A stretch of 64,000 nucleotides of DNA from Ruminiclostridium cellobioparum subsp. termitidis CT1112 (GCF_000350485.1 NZ_AORV01000015.1:1-64000), one strand, 5' to 3'. Shown: positions 8,179 to 17,723, counted from the stretch's first letter. The notes: a model not told the origin generated them from the sequence alone. A program made the numbers and translations.

Positions 8179-9489
8179 ATGAATGGTATTGGTTCAAAAT
8201 TTAAAGCATTAGACACTACATCAAAAAATGCATGGTTTTTTACTTTTGAAGGTGCAGTAGGAGCGGTTATTCTGAATCTGGCCAATCCTTTCTTTTCAAT
8301 GTTTGCACGGCGAATGGGCGCCAGCGATTACCAGATAGGGCTCATTTCCTCGCTTCCGGCCCTGGTGGGCATACTGGCGCTGGTCCCGGGAAGTCTTCTT
8401 GTGGACCGGAGCAGCAGCAAAAAGCGAATAGTTTCACTGCTTATACTGCTTTTCGGGATAATGTACCCCCTTGCGGCTTTGTCCCCTTTACTGGGCAATT
8501 ACAAAATACCGCTTTATATTACAATTATTGCTTTAATGAACTGGCCATTTTCGGTTTTCAATATATCCTGGCAGTCTTTTTTCTCGGATGTAATGGTATC
8601 CCAATTCAATTCAGCCTTTACGAAGAGGACAAGAGCTGCAACCGTTGTAGGCACAAGCACCTCCCTGGCAGCAGGGCTGTTACTTGCATATATACCTAAA
8701 AACGACGGCGAAAGAATCCTAATGTACCAGCTCTTTTTCTGTCTGTCACTTATCCTGGCATTAATTCAAAGCTGGCTGCTTAAGAGAGTTATAACACCTC
8801 CGGTTTTAAATTCCGGCGGGGATAAAGGTAACGGTTTTGCCATGGTAAGGGAGTGCCTGAACAACCTGCTGGTATATAAGGAGTTCCGGACCTTTATTAT
8901 CCTGGCGTTTATATTTCATGTATCCTGGCATATGGGCTGGCCTTTATTTTTTATTTATCAGGTTGATGTAATCGGGATTAATGAAGCCTGGCTGAGCTAT
9001 GTAAATGTGGCGGTTGGTTTTGCGGGAGTGCTGACATATACCTTCTGGGGAAAAGAAATTGAAAAAAGAGGGGCACGTTTAATTCTTATTTTCGGTACCC
9101 TGGGTTTGTCAATCAATGCTTTAACAATTGTTTTGGTCAGGACACCCTACTTGCTGCTGTTTCAAAGTACTATGACCGGACTTACCTTTTCAGCCTTCAC
9201 TCTGGCTATTTTCGCAAATCTCATTGAAGTTGTGCCTCAAAAGAATAAAACAATCAATATTGCAGTTTATACAACTTTTATCAACCTGTCGCAGTTTATC
9301 TCCCCACTTATTGGCGTATGGTTCTACAAGCATACTTCGATCATAACTGCCCTGGTATTTGTCGGGGTTTTCAGGCTGCTGGCAGGTGCTTTATTCATTG
9401 CAAGATATTTATCCGGAAGGAAAAAATCCTCCCAGCCAGGTGTACAGCAGGAACAGCCCGTTTTGCATAACACCGGGCCCCATAAATAA
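8179..9489 (+). CDS. MFS transporter
   Basis: A 436-residue protein with about 12 hydrophobic segments and the loop 2-3 motif region (ARRMGASDYQIGLISSLPALVG then DRSSSKKR). It belongs to the Major Facilitator Superfamily; the sequence does not reveal the substrate. The C-terminal 20 residues form a polar cytoplasmic tail. Its stop lies 3 nt from the stop of the convergent phosphatase gene, so no terminator separates them. Confidence 0.82.
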   Translation: MNGIGSKFKALDTTSKNAWFFTFEGAVGAVILNLANPFFSMFARRMGASDYQIGLISSLPALVGILALVPGSLLVDRSSSKKRIVSLLILLFGIMYPLAALSPLLGNYKIPLYITIIALMNWPFSVFNISWQSFFSDVMVSQFNSAFTKRTRAATVVGTSTSLAAGLLLAYIPKNDGERILMYQLFFCLSLILALIQSWLLKRVITPPVLNSGGDKGNGFAMVRECLNNLLVYKEFRTFIILAFIFHVSWHMGWPLFFIYQVDVIGINEAWLSYVNVAVGFAGVLTYTFWGKEIEKRGARLILIFGTLGLSINALTIVLVRTPYLLLFQSTMTGLTFSAFTLAIFANLIEVVPQKNKTINIAVYTTFINLSQFISPLIGVWFYKHTSIITALVFVGVFRLLAGALFIARYLSGRKKSSQPGVQQEQPVLHNTGPHK

Positions 9490-9492
9490 ATA

Positions 9493-10137
9493 TTATCCGG
9501 CGGCATGGGACATATCGCCTTCCATAAGCACTTTTGCTGTAAACTTTCCGGTCTGGGCTTCTCGGTGCCGGGGTGCATTGTCTATTTCAACTGCACACAG
9601 GCTTGTACCGTGTATAAAGGGCTGTTTCCATAGATCTTCAATGGGAATGCCCTTAAAAATTGACATTATGGTCTTAACAATGATGGCATGGGTAACTATC
9701 AGAATGCTGCAGTCCCTGTTCTCACTGATAATTCTGTCCAGTACTGCTTCGATCCGTTCTCTGACCTGAAAGAAATCCTCCCCTGTGACAGCTTTATACT
9801 GGTGGGGTCTGTTCCAAAAGGCCTCCAATCCCGCCTTGTCAGACTCACCGAATTCATCTTTTGCCTTCCCTTCCCACTCCCCCAGGTTGATTTCTCTGAG
9901 GTTATCGTCAGTAATTATGTCAATTTTCCTATTACCTCTGATAAGTTCTGCGGTATGTACGGCTCTTTGGCTTGAGCTTGAGTATATCACCCTGATGTCC
10001 ACGCTTTCAAGACGCTTTCCCAGGGCTTTGGCATTTTCAATGCCCTTTAAAGTCAGGCCGGAGTTTTTCCAGCCCTGCATTCTCCCCTCAACATTCCATT
10101 CGGTTTCACCATGTCTTGTAATATACAAATTAAGCAT
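9493..10137 (-). CDS. Histidine phosphatase family protein (phosphoglycerate-mutase-like)
   Basis: A 214-residue enzyme with the RHGETEW motif at residues 8-14, whose H9 is the phosphoryl-accepting histidine. A conserved Arg lies in SSSQRAVHTAE, and the second catalytic histidine is in IVTHAII. The family covers cofactor-dependent mutases, CobC-type phosphatases and broad sugar phosphatases; this one is not next to cobalamin or glycolysis genes, so the substrate is open. The ATG at 10137 has GGGAGGT immediately upstream, whereas the TTG at 10149 would include it. Confidence 0.85.
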   Translation of the reverse strand: MLNLYITRHGETEWNVEGRMQGWKNSGLTLKGIENAKALGKRLESVDIRVIYSSSSQRAVHTAELIRGNRKIDIITDDNLREINLGEWEGKAKDEFGESDKAGLEAFWNRPHQYKAVTGEDFFQVRERIEAVLDRIISENRDCSILIVTHAIIVKTIMSIFKGIPIEDLWKQPFIHGTSLCAVEIDNAPRHREAQTGKFTAKVLMEGDMSHAAG

Positions 10138-10230
10138 TTTACCTCCCAACCTCAGTGCTGCAGCTATGATAAAGCATAATAAGCTACTGCTAATAGTGAT
10201 AGGACAATTATACCATCCGGACTGGCGGTT

Positions 10231-12420
10231 TTATTCCAGGTCCAGGGACAGCTGGATATCAGCCTTGTCTTCTTCTTTCATATAGCAGCCGATTGCCGGG
10301 ATATTCTTTGTGCGGTAGTAATCCAAATCAGACAGCTGCATTTCTTCCAGAGTCTTTATATGAATCAGAGTACTTCCCTTTTTGGAGGTCAGCACCTGTA
10401 CGCCCTGTGAAGCCCTTGTGGATTTAGGGTTAATACCTTCCGTATTGAATACCAGAACCTTTTTAATGCTGCTGGTTGCTATAAGGTCCATGTCTTCGGT
10501 CATAAACATCATCCTGACGAGCGGCGAACCGTCACAGTATGCATTGGCAAGCTTCTTTCTGTTGGTTTTTGTAGCATAACTGGACATTTCTATCTTGGCG
10601 CCTTTTCCGTTTTCATAGAAGAACAGCATATACCCTTCATAGTTATCTGTTGCCGTAACATAGATAATTTTTTCATCATTTTCCAGGCCCAACAGATTTG
10701 TAAGATATTCTCCGAGGCTGCTGGCTTTACAGTCCGGAACATCATAAATCTTGGTCTTGTAGACATTGAACTTGTTTGAGAACAGCAGCAGGTCAGCTTT
10801 GTTATGGGTATCAATTTCCTGAACAATTGCATCGTCGTCCTTGAGTTTGTGCTCCGGATTTGCCCTGAGCGAAACCAGCGCGATTTTCTTCAGATAATTC
10901 TGTTCGGTAAGGAAAATCTTCAGATTGTAATCCTCGACCAAGTGCTCTGTGGTTATCTCCTCCACATGCTCCTCATGAATTATCTCTGTTCTCCTTGGCT
11001 GACCGAACTTTTTTGTAATGTCTTTAAGCTGCTTCTGAATTATTTTTTTGATTTTGCTTTCATTGCCGTATATATCCTTTAATTCTGCAATTTCCTTCAC
11101 CAGATTGTCAGCCTCGCCGACCCTGTTCAGGATATATTCCTTGTTAAGGTTCCTAAGCCTGATTTCTGCTATATATTCGGCCTGAATATCATCTATCTGG
11201 AAACCGCTCATCAAGTTGGGTATGACAAGTGCTTCCTGTTCGGTGCCTCTTATTATGGCTATTGCCTTGTCAATATCCATTAATATCTTTTTAAGACCCA
11301 TAAGCAGGTGGAGCTTGTCGCTCTTCCTGCCTATGTCAAACAAGGTCTGACGCTTGATGCAATCAACTCTGAAAGCAAGCCATTCGTTTAAAATAGTTCT
11401 GATCCCCATTACCCTGGGTTTACCGTTAATAAGGATATTGAAATTGCAGTTAAAGCTGTCCTGCAGCGGAGTGAACTTGTAAAGCTTGTTCATCAAAGCG
11501 TCGGGATCGGTATTTTTTCTTATGTCGACCGTAAGCTTGAGACCGCTTAAATCTGTTTCATCTCTCACGTCGGTGATTTCTTTTATTTTCCCTGCCTTGA
11601 TCAGATCAATTATCTGGTCCATAATGGCTTCGACAGTTGTGGTATATGGAATTTCCAGTATTTCTATGCAGTTGTTTTCCTTGTCATATTTGTACTTTGC
11701 ACGGACCTTGAAGCTGCCTCTGCCATTGGCATAGATATCCCTTATTTCCTTTTCGGAATATATCAGCTGTCCTCCCGATGAAAAATCAGGAGCCCTGAGA
11801 TAGTCCTCCAGAACCGACTCGGCATCGTCAATCAAAGCAGAGGTGGCTTCACATATTTCCTGGAGATTAAAGCTGCATATATTGCTGGCCATACCGACGG
11901 CAATACCCTGATTTGCATTTACAAGAATATTGGGATAGGTAGTTGGTAAAAGTACGGGTTCTTTCATGGTGCCATCGTAATTATCCATGAATTCCACTGT
12001 ATTTTTATCAATGTCCTTGAATATTTCTTCACAGAGCTTGTCCAGCTTTGCCTCGGTATAACGGGGTGCTGCAAACTTCATATCCCTGGAATACTGCTTT
12101 CCGAAATTACCCTTTGAATCCACAAAAGGATGAAGCAGAGCATTATTGCCCCTGGTCAATCTGACCATTGTTTCATATATGGCCATATCTCCATGAGGAT
12201 TGAGCTTCATGGTCTGTCCGACAATGTTTGAAGATTTGGTTTTGCTGCCGGTCAGAAGCCCCATTTTATACATGGTATAGAGCAGCTTTCTGTGTGAGGG
12301 CTTGAAGCCGTCGATTTCAGGTATGGCTCTGGAAACAATAACGCTCATCGCATACGGCATGTAGTTATTTTCAAGCGTTGAAACTATATCCTGTTCAACC
12401 AGATTTTTGTGAGTAGACAT
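10231..12420 (-). CDS. parC: Type IIA DNA topoisomerase subunit A (ParC/GyrA family)
   Basis: A 729-residue DNA breakage-reunion subunit. The catalytic tyrosine is Y121 in the APRYTEAKL motif, with the winged-helix region around NPHGDMAIYE (residues 74-83). It is shorter than most GyrA proteins, and I do not see the GyrA-box of gyrase in the C-terminal domain, which favours topoisomerase IV (decatenation) over gyrase. The paired subunit B gene lies 82 nt upstream on the same strand. The residue equivalent to E. coli GyrA Ser83 is Met79, while the Asp87 equivalent is Glu83. It works as an A2B2 complex on the nucleoid. Confidence 0.85.
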   Translation of the reverse strand: MSTHKNLVEQDIVSTLENNYMPYAMSVIVSRAIPEIDGFKPSHRKLLYTMYKMGLLTGSKTKSSNIVGQTMKLNPHGDMAIYETMVRLTRGNNALLHPFVDSKGNFGKQYSRDMKFAAPRYTEAKLDKLCEEIFKDIDKNTVEFMDNYDGTMKEPVLLPTTYPNILVNANQGIAVGMASNICSFNLQEICEATSALIDDAESVLEDYLRAPDFSSGGQLIYSEKEIRDIYANGRGSFKVRAKYKYDKENNCIEILEIPYTTTVEAIMDQIIDLIKAGKIKEITDVRDETDLSGLKLTVDIRKNTDPDALMNKLYKFTPLQDSFNCNFNILINGKPRVMGIRTILNEWLAFRVDCIKRQTLFDIGRKSDKLHLLMGLKKILMDIDKAIAIIRGTEQEALVIPNLMSGFQIDDIQAEYIAEIRLRNLNKEYILNRVGEADNLVKEIAELKDIYGNESKIKKIIQKQLKDITKKFGQPRRTEIIHEEHVEEITTEHLVEDYNLKIFLTEQNYLKKIALVSLRANPEHKLKDDDAIVQEIDTHNKADLLLFSNKFNVYKTKIYDVPDCKASSLGEYLTNLLGLENDEKIIYVTATDNYEGYMLFFYENGKGAKIEMSSYATKTNRKKLANAYCDGSPLVRMMFMTEDMDLIATSSIKKVLVFNTEGINPKSTRASQGVQVLTSKKGSTLIHIKTLEEMQLSDLDYYRTKNIPAIGCYMKEEDKADIQLSLDLE

Positions 12421-12502
12421 TCATATCCTCTTTTCCGTAAAGTTCAAGTTATAAGAATTTCATTATACTTAATATTTAACTTCCAGTTTAATAATTTATT
12501 AA

Positions 12503-14485
12503 TCAGCTTACATCTATCATATCAAGATATTTGTTGCCGTTTTCCTCAATAAATATCTTTCTTCCCGGCAGGTTGTCTCCAAGCAATACGTCAAACATCC
12601 GGGCCGTAAGCTCCACATCGGCCGGCATAACCTTTATAAGCCTGCGGGTTTCGGGATTCATGGTAGTCAGCCACATCATGTCGGGCTCATTTTCACCGAG
12701 TCCTTTTGAGCGCTGAATTGTATACTTTTTGCCTTCAAGCCTGGATAAGATTTCGGCCTTTTCCTTCTCTGAATATGCGAAGTAGCTTTTATCCCTGCAG
12801 ATTACTTCAAATAAGGGCGATTCGGCTATAAATACCTTTCCTTCCTGAAGAAGTGTGGGCACAAGCCTGTACAGCATTGTGAGAATCAGTGTTCTTATCT
12901 GGAAACCGTCCACATCGGCATCGGTACATATGATAACTTTGTTCCACCTGAGATTTTCCAAGTCGAAAGTATTCAGTTCCTTGTTGTGCTTTGACTTTAT
13001 CTCCACACCACAACCCAGCACCTTCAGCAGGTCTATAATAATTTCATTTTTGAATATACTGTCATATTCGGCTTTCAGGCAGTTGAGAATCTTACCTCTT
13101 ACCGGCATTATGGCCTGGAACTCAGCATCCCTTCCCAGCTTGCACGCACCAAGGGCAGAGTCCCCCTCCACGATGTAGATTTCTCTTTTTAAAAGATCCT
13201 TTGTTCTGCAGTCTACAAATTTTTTGACGCGGTTGGAGATGTCCACGCTGCCGCTTAATTTTTTCTTTATATTTATTCTGGTCTTTTCGGCGGTTTCCCT
13301 GCTTCGCTTGTTGACCAGTATCTGTTCCACTATTTTATCGCTTTCAATCTTGTTTTCAATGAAATAAATCTCAAGCTGCTGTTTCAGGAAGTCGGTCATT
13401 GTTTCCTGAATGAATCTGTTGGTAATTGATTTTTTAGTCTGATTTTCATAGCTGGTAACGGTAGAGAAGGAATTGACAACCAGAATGAGACTGTCTTCGA
13501 TATCTGCGAAGGTGATTTTAGCCTCATCCTTATTATATTTTCCCCTGTTTTTAATGCACTTGTCTATTTCATACACCAGAGCATTTTTTACGGCCTTGTC
13601 AGGAGCGCCTCCATATTCCAGAAAGCTGGAGTTGTGGTAGTACTCCAGAAGATTTGTGTGGTTGTTGAAGCAGAAAGCAATCTGCATCTTTACCTTGTAT
13701 TCGGGTTTGTCCTCCCTGTCCCGGCCTTTTGTGGATGTTTCATAGAATTGAATTTCGGTGAAACCATCTTCCCTGGTTATTTCCTTTATGTAATCCACAA
13801 TACCATTTTCATAGCAGTACACAAAGGTTTCACCTGATTCTTCATCCTTCAGTATAAAGCGCAATCCTGCATTTACAACTGCCTGCTTTTTCAAAACTGT
13901 CTGGAAGTATTCCAGAGGTATGCTTATATCTGTAAAAACCTGAATATCAGGCTTCCATTTTTGAATTGTAGAGGTCTGCTCGTATTTGCATTTTTCCTTG
14001 CTCAGACCGCCTATATTTTCACCCTTTTCAAAGTGGAGCTGGTACTTGTATCCATCTCTGAATACAGTCACATCAAAATATTCGGAGCTGTATTGGGTGG
14101 CACATGCACCAAGTCCGTTCAAGCCAAGGCTGTATTCGTAGTTTTCACCTGAGTTGTTCTGATATTTTCCTCCTGCGTACAACTCGCAGTATACCAGTTC
14201 CCAGTTGTAGCGCTCTTCCTTGGTATTGTAGTCGACAGGCAGACCTCTTCCCCAGTCCTGTACCATAATGGAATGGTCTGTAAACCTGGTTACCTCGATG
14301 ACATTTCCATGCCCTTCCCGCGCCTCATCGATTGAATTGGACAGGATTTCAAAGAAAGAATGCTGACAACCGTCCAGACCATCCGATCCGAATATTACAC
14401 CCGGACGCAGTCTCACCCTGTCCGCACCTTTTAAGGATGAAATACTTTCATTGCCATATTCAGTCTTTCTTGTATCTTTTGTCAT
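12503..14485 (-). CDS. parE: Type IIA DNA topoisomerase subunit B (ParE/GyrB family, divergent)
   Basis: A 660-residue ATPase subunit. The GHKL ATP site is visible in the NSIDEA helix, DWGRGLP and LGLNGLGA. The Toprim metal-binding residues are in VEGDSALG and DADVDG, and the KGLGE motif follows. The usual EGDSAGG reads EGDSALG here, and the region before NSIDEA is unlike housekeeping GyrB, so this is a diverged paralogue typical of some clostridia. I start at the ATG at 14485 because GGAGG lies 7 nt before it. It forms an operon with the subunit A gene downstream. Confidence 0.85.
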   Translation of the reverse strand: MTKDTRKTEYGNESISSLKGADRVRLRPGVIFGSDGLDGCQHSFFEILSNSIDEAREGHGNVIEVTRFTDHSIMVQDWGRGLPVDYNTKEERYNWELVYCELYAGGKYQNNSGENYEYSLGLNGLGACATQYSSEYFDVTVFRDGYKYQLHFEKGENIGGLSKEKCKYEQTSTIQKWKPDIQVFTDISIPLEYFQTVLKKQAVVNAGLRFILKDEESGETFVYCYENGIVDYIKEITREDGFTEIQFYETSTKGRDREDKPEYKVKMQIAFCFNNHTNLLEYYHNSSFLEYGGAPDKAVKNALVYEIDKCIKNRGKYNKDEAKITFADIEDSLILVVNSFSTVTSYENQTKKSITNRFIQETMTDFLKQQLEIYFIENKIESDKIVEQILVNKRSRETAEKTRINIKKKLSGSVDISNRVKKFVDCRTKDLLKREIYIVEGDSALGACKLGRDAEFQAIMPVRGKILNCLKAEYDSIFKNEIIIDLLKVLGCGVEIKSKHNKELNTFDLENLRWNKVIICTDADVDGFQIRTLILTMLYRLVPTLLQEGKVFIAESPLFEVICRDKSYFAYSEKEKAEILSRLEGKKYTIQRSKGLGENEPDMMWLTTMNPETRRLIKVMPADVELTARMFDVLLGDNLPGRKIFIEENGNKYLDMIDVS

Positions 14486-14618
14486 TAGTAACTCCTCCGT
14501 TTTTTGTTGTTCCCTAAACATTATTTCTCAAACTAGTGTTCTCTGTCAAGTCATTTCGATGTATCCTCGAAGTATCATGCTTCTATAACACCCTGATTTA
14601 CCCCGGATATTAAAAATA

Positions 14619-14646
14619 CCGCAAATTCAGCTTGGTGAATTTGCGG
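14619..14646. terminator. Rho-independent terminator after the GH29 gene
   Basis: CCGCAAATTC (14619-14628) and GAATTTGCGG (14637-14646) pair perfectly around an 8-nt loop. On the minus strand a T-rich run follows. It separates the fucosidase gene from the topoisomerase operon. Confidence 0.75.
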
Positions 14647-14729
14647 CCTTTATAATATCAATATGCCATTAAATATAAAAAATATTCGTCATCTTTATCC
14701 AGCCATATATCATATACCCTGCACACTGC

Positions 14730-15734
14730 TTATTTTCTTCTAATACCCAATCCGTCCGCAACAAGCATCAAATTGTCGATATCACCTTTGGTAAGCCTGC
14801 CGTGTATATCCGGGGGCATGTTTACCACCATGATGTTGTCCTGCTTTACCAGCTGGGTATAGCTTTTTATTATATATCCGGCATCAATAAGGGGCTTGCT
14901 TTCGTATATGTCCGAATAGAACCAGCTAAAGCCTTCCCTTGAGCAGATCGTCGCCTCAAACGGCATATAGTACGTATTGCCTCCAAAGGTATAAAGCTTT
15001 GGATCGTCCTCCCTGCCGATGTATGGGTCCCATAATCTGAAATCGGAAGGAAAATTCCTGATGGGATCCAATAATTGATAGTTTTCAGGTAAATACCGCT
15101 GATCCGGGTCACCAAGCCTGTCATAATGATCTCCTATCGTATGGTTTATACCAACCTGGCATTTGGGCTGGAGCCGTTTTATGAGATCGTATACCCTGTC
15201 AAACTGCCATTGCCTGTGGAATTTGTCCCATGCCCCGTCAAACCACAACTCCACTATTTCCCCATATCTCCCGTCAAGCAGCTCAGTAAGCTGATCGCAC
15301 ATATACTGTATGTATCCGTTGTCAAAATCCTTCTCATATGTAGGTTCGTGCCTGTCCCACAGGGAATAGTACAGGCCCAGTTTTATTCCATACTTGCTGC
15401 ATGCATTTACCACTTCCCGTATCACATCTGTCCTGTTGCCGGAGTTTGCCACACTATAATCGGTATATTTACTGTCCCACAGACAAAATCCGTCATGATG
15501 CTTGGTAATGAGAATCACATAATTCATACCTGCCTCATATGCCACCCTCACCCACTGATCAGCGTCTATTGCCGACGGATTGTAGACTGCTGCGGGAATG
15601 TTCCCCTCAGACCATTCAACATTTGCAAAAGTGTTTATTCCAAAGTGGAGGAACATTCCGAATTTTCTTTCAATCTGTTCCTTCTGAGCCTCTGAGGGCT
15701 TTGTATCCGGTATCATCGAGATGTATTCAGCCAT
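14730..15734 (-). CDS. Alpha-L-fucosidase, glycoside hydrolase family 29 (short form)
   Basis: A 334-residue protein carrying only the GH29 catalytic barrel: FGMFLHFGINTF near the N-terminus, TKHHDGFCLW, and the nucleophile Asp in LWFDGAW. The C-terminal beta-sandwich domain seen in most fucosidases (450+ residues) is missing, yet the barrel looks complete. No signal peptide is present, so it acts inside the cell. The ATG at 15734 is better spaced from GGGAGGT than the TTG at 15740. Directly upstream lies the tail of a sugar ABC permease gene, so this was probably the last gene of a carbohydrate-uptake operon. Confidence 0.82.
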   Translation of the reverse strand: MAEYISMIPDTKPSEAQKEQIERKFGMFLHFGINTFANVEWSEGNIPAAVYNPSAIDADQWVRVAYEAGMNYVILITKHHDGFCLWDSKYTDYSVANSGNRTDVIREVVNACSKYGIKLGLYYSLWDRHEPTYEKDFDNGYIQYMCDQLTELLDGRYGEIVELWFDGAWDKFHRQWQFDRVYDLIKRLQPKCQVGINHTIGDHYDRLGDPDQRYLPENYQLLDPIRNFPSDFRLWDPYIGREDDPKLYTFGGNTYYMPFEATICSREGFSWFYSDIYESKPLIDAGYIIKSYTQLVKQDNIMVVNMPPDIHGRLTKGDIDNLMLVADGLGIRRK

Positions 15735-15801
15735 GAACAATTACCTCCCTTAACTTTTAACCTATAATTTTAAAGACAGTACTTCCTTGTCAGGGACGGT
15801 T

Positions 15802-15906
15802 TTATCCCTTTACCGCACCTGACATTATTCCGGAAACAATATACCTCTGCATTAATAAATATAATACAAATATGGGGACCATGGCAACAAGTTTTCTGTT
15901 CGGGCC
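15802..15906 (-). pseudogene. C-terminal remnant of a carbohydrate ABC transporter permease (MalG type)
   Basis: Translating the minus strand gives 34 residues that end in a stop at 15802. The run has a hydrophobic helix, then LMQRYIVSGIMSGAVKG, which is the standard last segment of MalG/LacG-like permeases (QRYxVxGxxxGAVKG). An in-frame TGA at 15907-15909 precedes it, and no other permease sequence is present. It is therefore the 3' stump of a deleted gene, in the same orientation as and immediately upstream of the fucosidase gene. Family assignment rests on a short but characteristic motif. Confidence 0.7.
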
Positions 15907-16047
15907 TCAATAAGGAGGATTTCAATTTTCCAGGAAAATGTATGACAATAAATTATAATTATATTATAATATTACTGAAACAGAGGAGCCATACTTTAAT
16001 AAATCAGACAAGCTCCCGTTTTGAATACTTTTATGGAGGATGACCTC

Positions 16048-16638
16048 ATGAAGTTAAGAATTACCAGGAAAGATCTGGAGGACCTGACCCTCGAACAAAA
16101 ACAAAATCTCTGCGACCTTTGGATTCCGCATATTTATGATACCGCAGTTGCAAATGTATGTGTGGACGCCGCTGAAGAGAGATATGAACAAATTATTTAC
16201 GTGATAGGCGGAATAAAATTACTGAAGCATCACGATATGCTTCTGAACGATTTGAAGTTCATGCCGGATGAAACCTTTAAAGTCAAGGAAGAGGAGACAT
16301 ATTCGGATAATATTGCCTCGGACAGGATTGACGGCATTGATTCCGAGCCGGCTCCCGAAGAGGAATTTAACTTTGATGAGGATTTCAATTTTGAATTTCA
16401 ACGTCCTGATTCCTATTCCAAGCAGGATTGCCTGCCTCTTCTGGATATCGGTCAGATGATTGATATCCTTGAAAGAAAGAATTTCGGTGAGGGTGACTTT
16501 TTCCTATCGGCCTCAATCGGTGATTATGTGCTTGAAATGGGAAAGAACGGTTTTTCAGGCTCTGTTCCTTATGATGAAAATAACAAATCCGGTGAGCTCT
16601 GTGATATTCTCTGGGAATCTATAAAAGCCATTTTATAA
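16048..16638 (+). CDS. Hypothetical acidic protein
   Basis: A 196-residue soluble protein that I do not recognise. The ATG at 16048 is preceded by TGGAGGA; the upstream TTG at 16021 would run through it. Residues 1-75 are mixed helical (LEDLTLEQKQNLCDLWIPHIYD), followed by a strongly acidic, low-complexity linker (about residues 85-125, rich in Glu, Asp and Phe). A C-terminal segment from about residue 130 contains LLDIGQMIDILERKNFGEGDFFLSA in two parts. There are no cysteine clusters or membrane helices. It is monocistronic, with a strong terminator at 16656-16690. Confidence 0.7.
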   Translation: MKLRITRKDLEDLTLEQKQNLCDLWIPHIYDTAVANVCVDAAEERYEQIIYVIGGIKLLKHHDMLLNDLKFMPDETFKVKEEETYSDNIASDRIDGIDSEPAPEEEFNFDEDFNFEFQRPDSYSKQDCLPLLDIGQMIDILERKNFGEGDFFLSASIGDYVLEMGKNGFSGSVPYDENNKSGELCDILWESIKAIL

Positions 16639-16655
16639 ATCTGAGTAAAAGCTTA

Positions 16656-16690
16656 ACAAGGGAGTGTCTAATTTCCAGACACTCCCTTGT
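16656..16690. terminator. Bidirectional rho-independent terminator
   Basis: ACAAGGGAGTGTCT (16656-16669) and AGACACTCCCTTGT (16677-16690) pair over 14 bp around a 7-nt loop, followed by AATTTT. It serves both convergent genes. Confidence 0.88.
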
Positions 16691-16699
16691 AATTTTGGA

Positions 16700-17635
16700 T
16701 CAATCTTTATCAACGCTGACGTTTCCAACACCTGTACTCAGTTTAACGGAAGGGCCTCCTCCGTTAATATCCCCTTTGAAGTGGAACTTGTCATCCTTGC
16801 TGCTTATAAAGCTGCCTTCCAGTATACCCACGCCGGTGCTCGCATCCAGTGACATTTCTGTCTCTGCAGGAACTCTGAAATCAACATTTCCCATTCCTGT
16901 GGATGCATCAAATACGCTTAAATCATCCAATTTCCCCCGAAAATCAACATTTCCTGCACCGGTGCTCAGCTTGCAGTCTCCCTTTGCTCCCGAGTTGTGT
17001 ATATCAATATTGCCGGCTCCGGTACTGATATCAAATTGGGCATTCATACCCTTCAGGTCGATGTTGCCGGCTCCGGTGTCAGCTTTTACCTTATCCACCC
17101 CGGCTTCGGCCTGGATATTGCCAGCACCGGTACTAAGGTTTAAACCCTTGATGCTTTCCGGTACTTTTATGTCATAGTTTATTGTTATCTGATAGGTTTT
17201 ATAGTTGTCCTTCTGCCAGTCCCAGAAATTTTCGCCATCCTTTGTTTTTATCACAACTAAAACTTCTTTTCCGTTTTGCTCCAGTGAAATAACCATGTTT
17301 TCAAGTATTATTTTCTTGCTTTCCTCTGAAGTTCCCCTTACCTTTTTATTGGCTTTAATGCTGATTTGTGAACTGTCGTTTTTTCTAATATCTATATTTC
17401 CTGCATTGGTTTCGACCTTAAACTCTTCACCTTCAATTTTATCCTGTGAAATATTCTGTGTATAAGTTGATTCCGAACCAATGCCGCTGAAAATGTTGTT
17501 ATTTTTCTTGTCGCTTTGGCTTGATTTGTACAGTTCATATTCCTTTCCGTTGATTCTCACTCCGCAGCCTGCAGAGACTATAAGCACCACCGAAATCATT
17601 GTCAATGCTATAAATGAAAAATATCTTTTTTTCAA
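16700..17635 (-). CDS. DUF4097-family lipoprotein with repeated TGAGN motifs
   Basis: A 311-residue predicted lipoprotein. A TTG at 17635 has GGGAG 9 nt upstream, while the TTG at 17644 abuts that site. The signal peptide ends in a lipobox (VSAGC, Cys about residue 24), so the protein should be anchored to the outer face of the membrane. From about residue 90 the sequence carries at least seven copies of a (S/T)TG(A/M/V)GN(I/V) motif, consistent with a right-handed beta-helix as in DUF4097 and LiaG-like proteins. Such proteins often accompany envelope-stress genes, but none are adjacent here. Confidence 0.8.
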   Translation of the reverse strand: MKKRYFSFIALTMISVVLIVSAGCGVRINGKEYELYKSSQSDKKNNNIFSGIGSESTYTQNISQDKIEGEEFKVETNAGNIDIRKNDSSQISIKANKKVRGTSEESKKIILENMVISLEQNGKEVLVVIKTKDGENFWDWQKDNYKTYQITINYDIKVPESIKGLNLSTGAGNIQAEAGVDKVKADTGAGNIDLKGMNAQFDISTGAGNIDIHNSGAKGDCKLSTGAGNVDFRGKLDDLSVFDASTGMGNVDFRVPAETEMSLDASTGVGILEGSFISSKDDKFHFKGDINGGGPSVKLSTGVGNVSVDKD

Positions 17636-17723
17636 TATTTTCAACTCCCATTTTAATAATATACTTAGAATACGCAGTAATTAATAAAATGTCTTAAAAT
17701 AAGGGAATTATTTTCGGATATTT

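Noticed and set aside
9324-9769. ORFs across the MFS/phosphatase junction
   Set aside because: They overlap two clear genes on opposite strands and have no motif or ribosome binding site.
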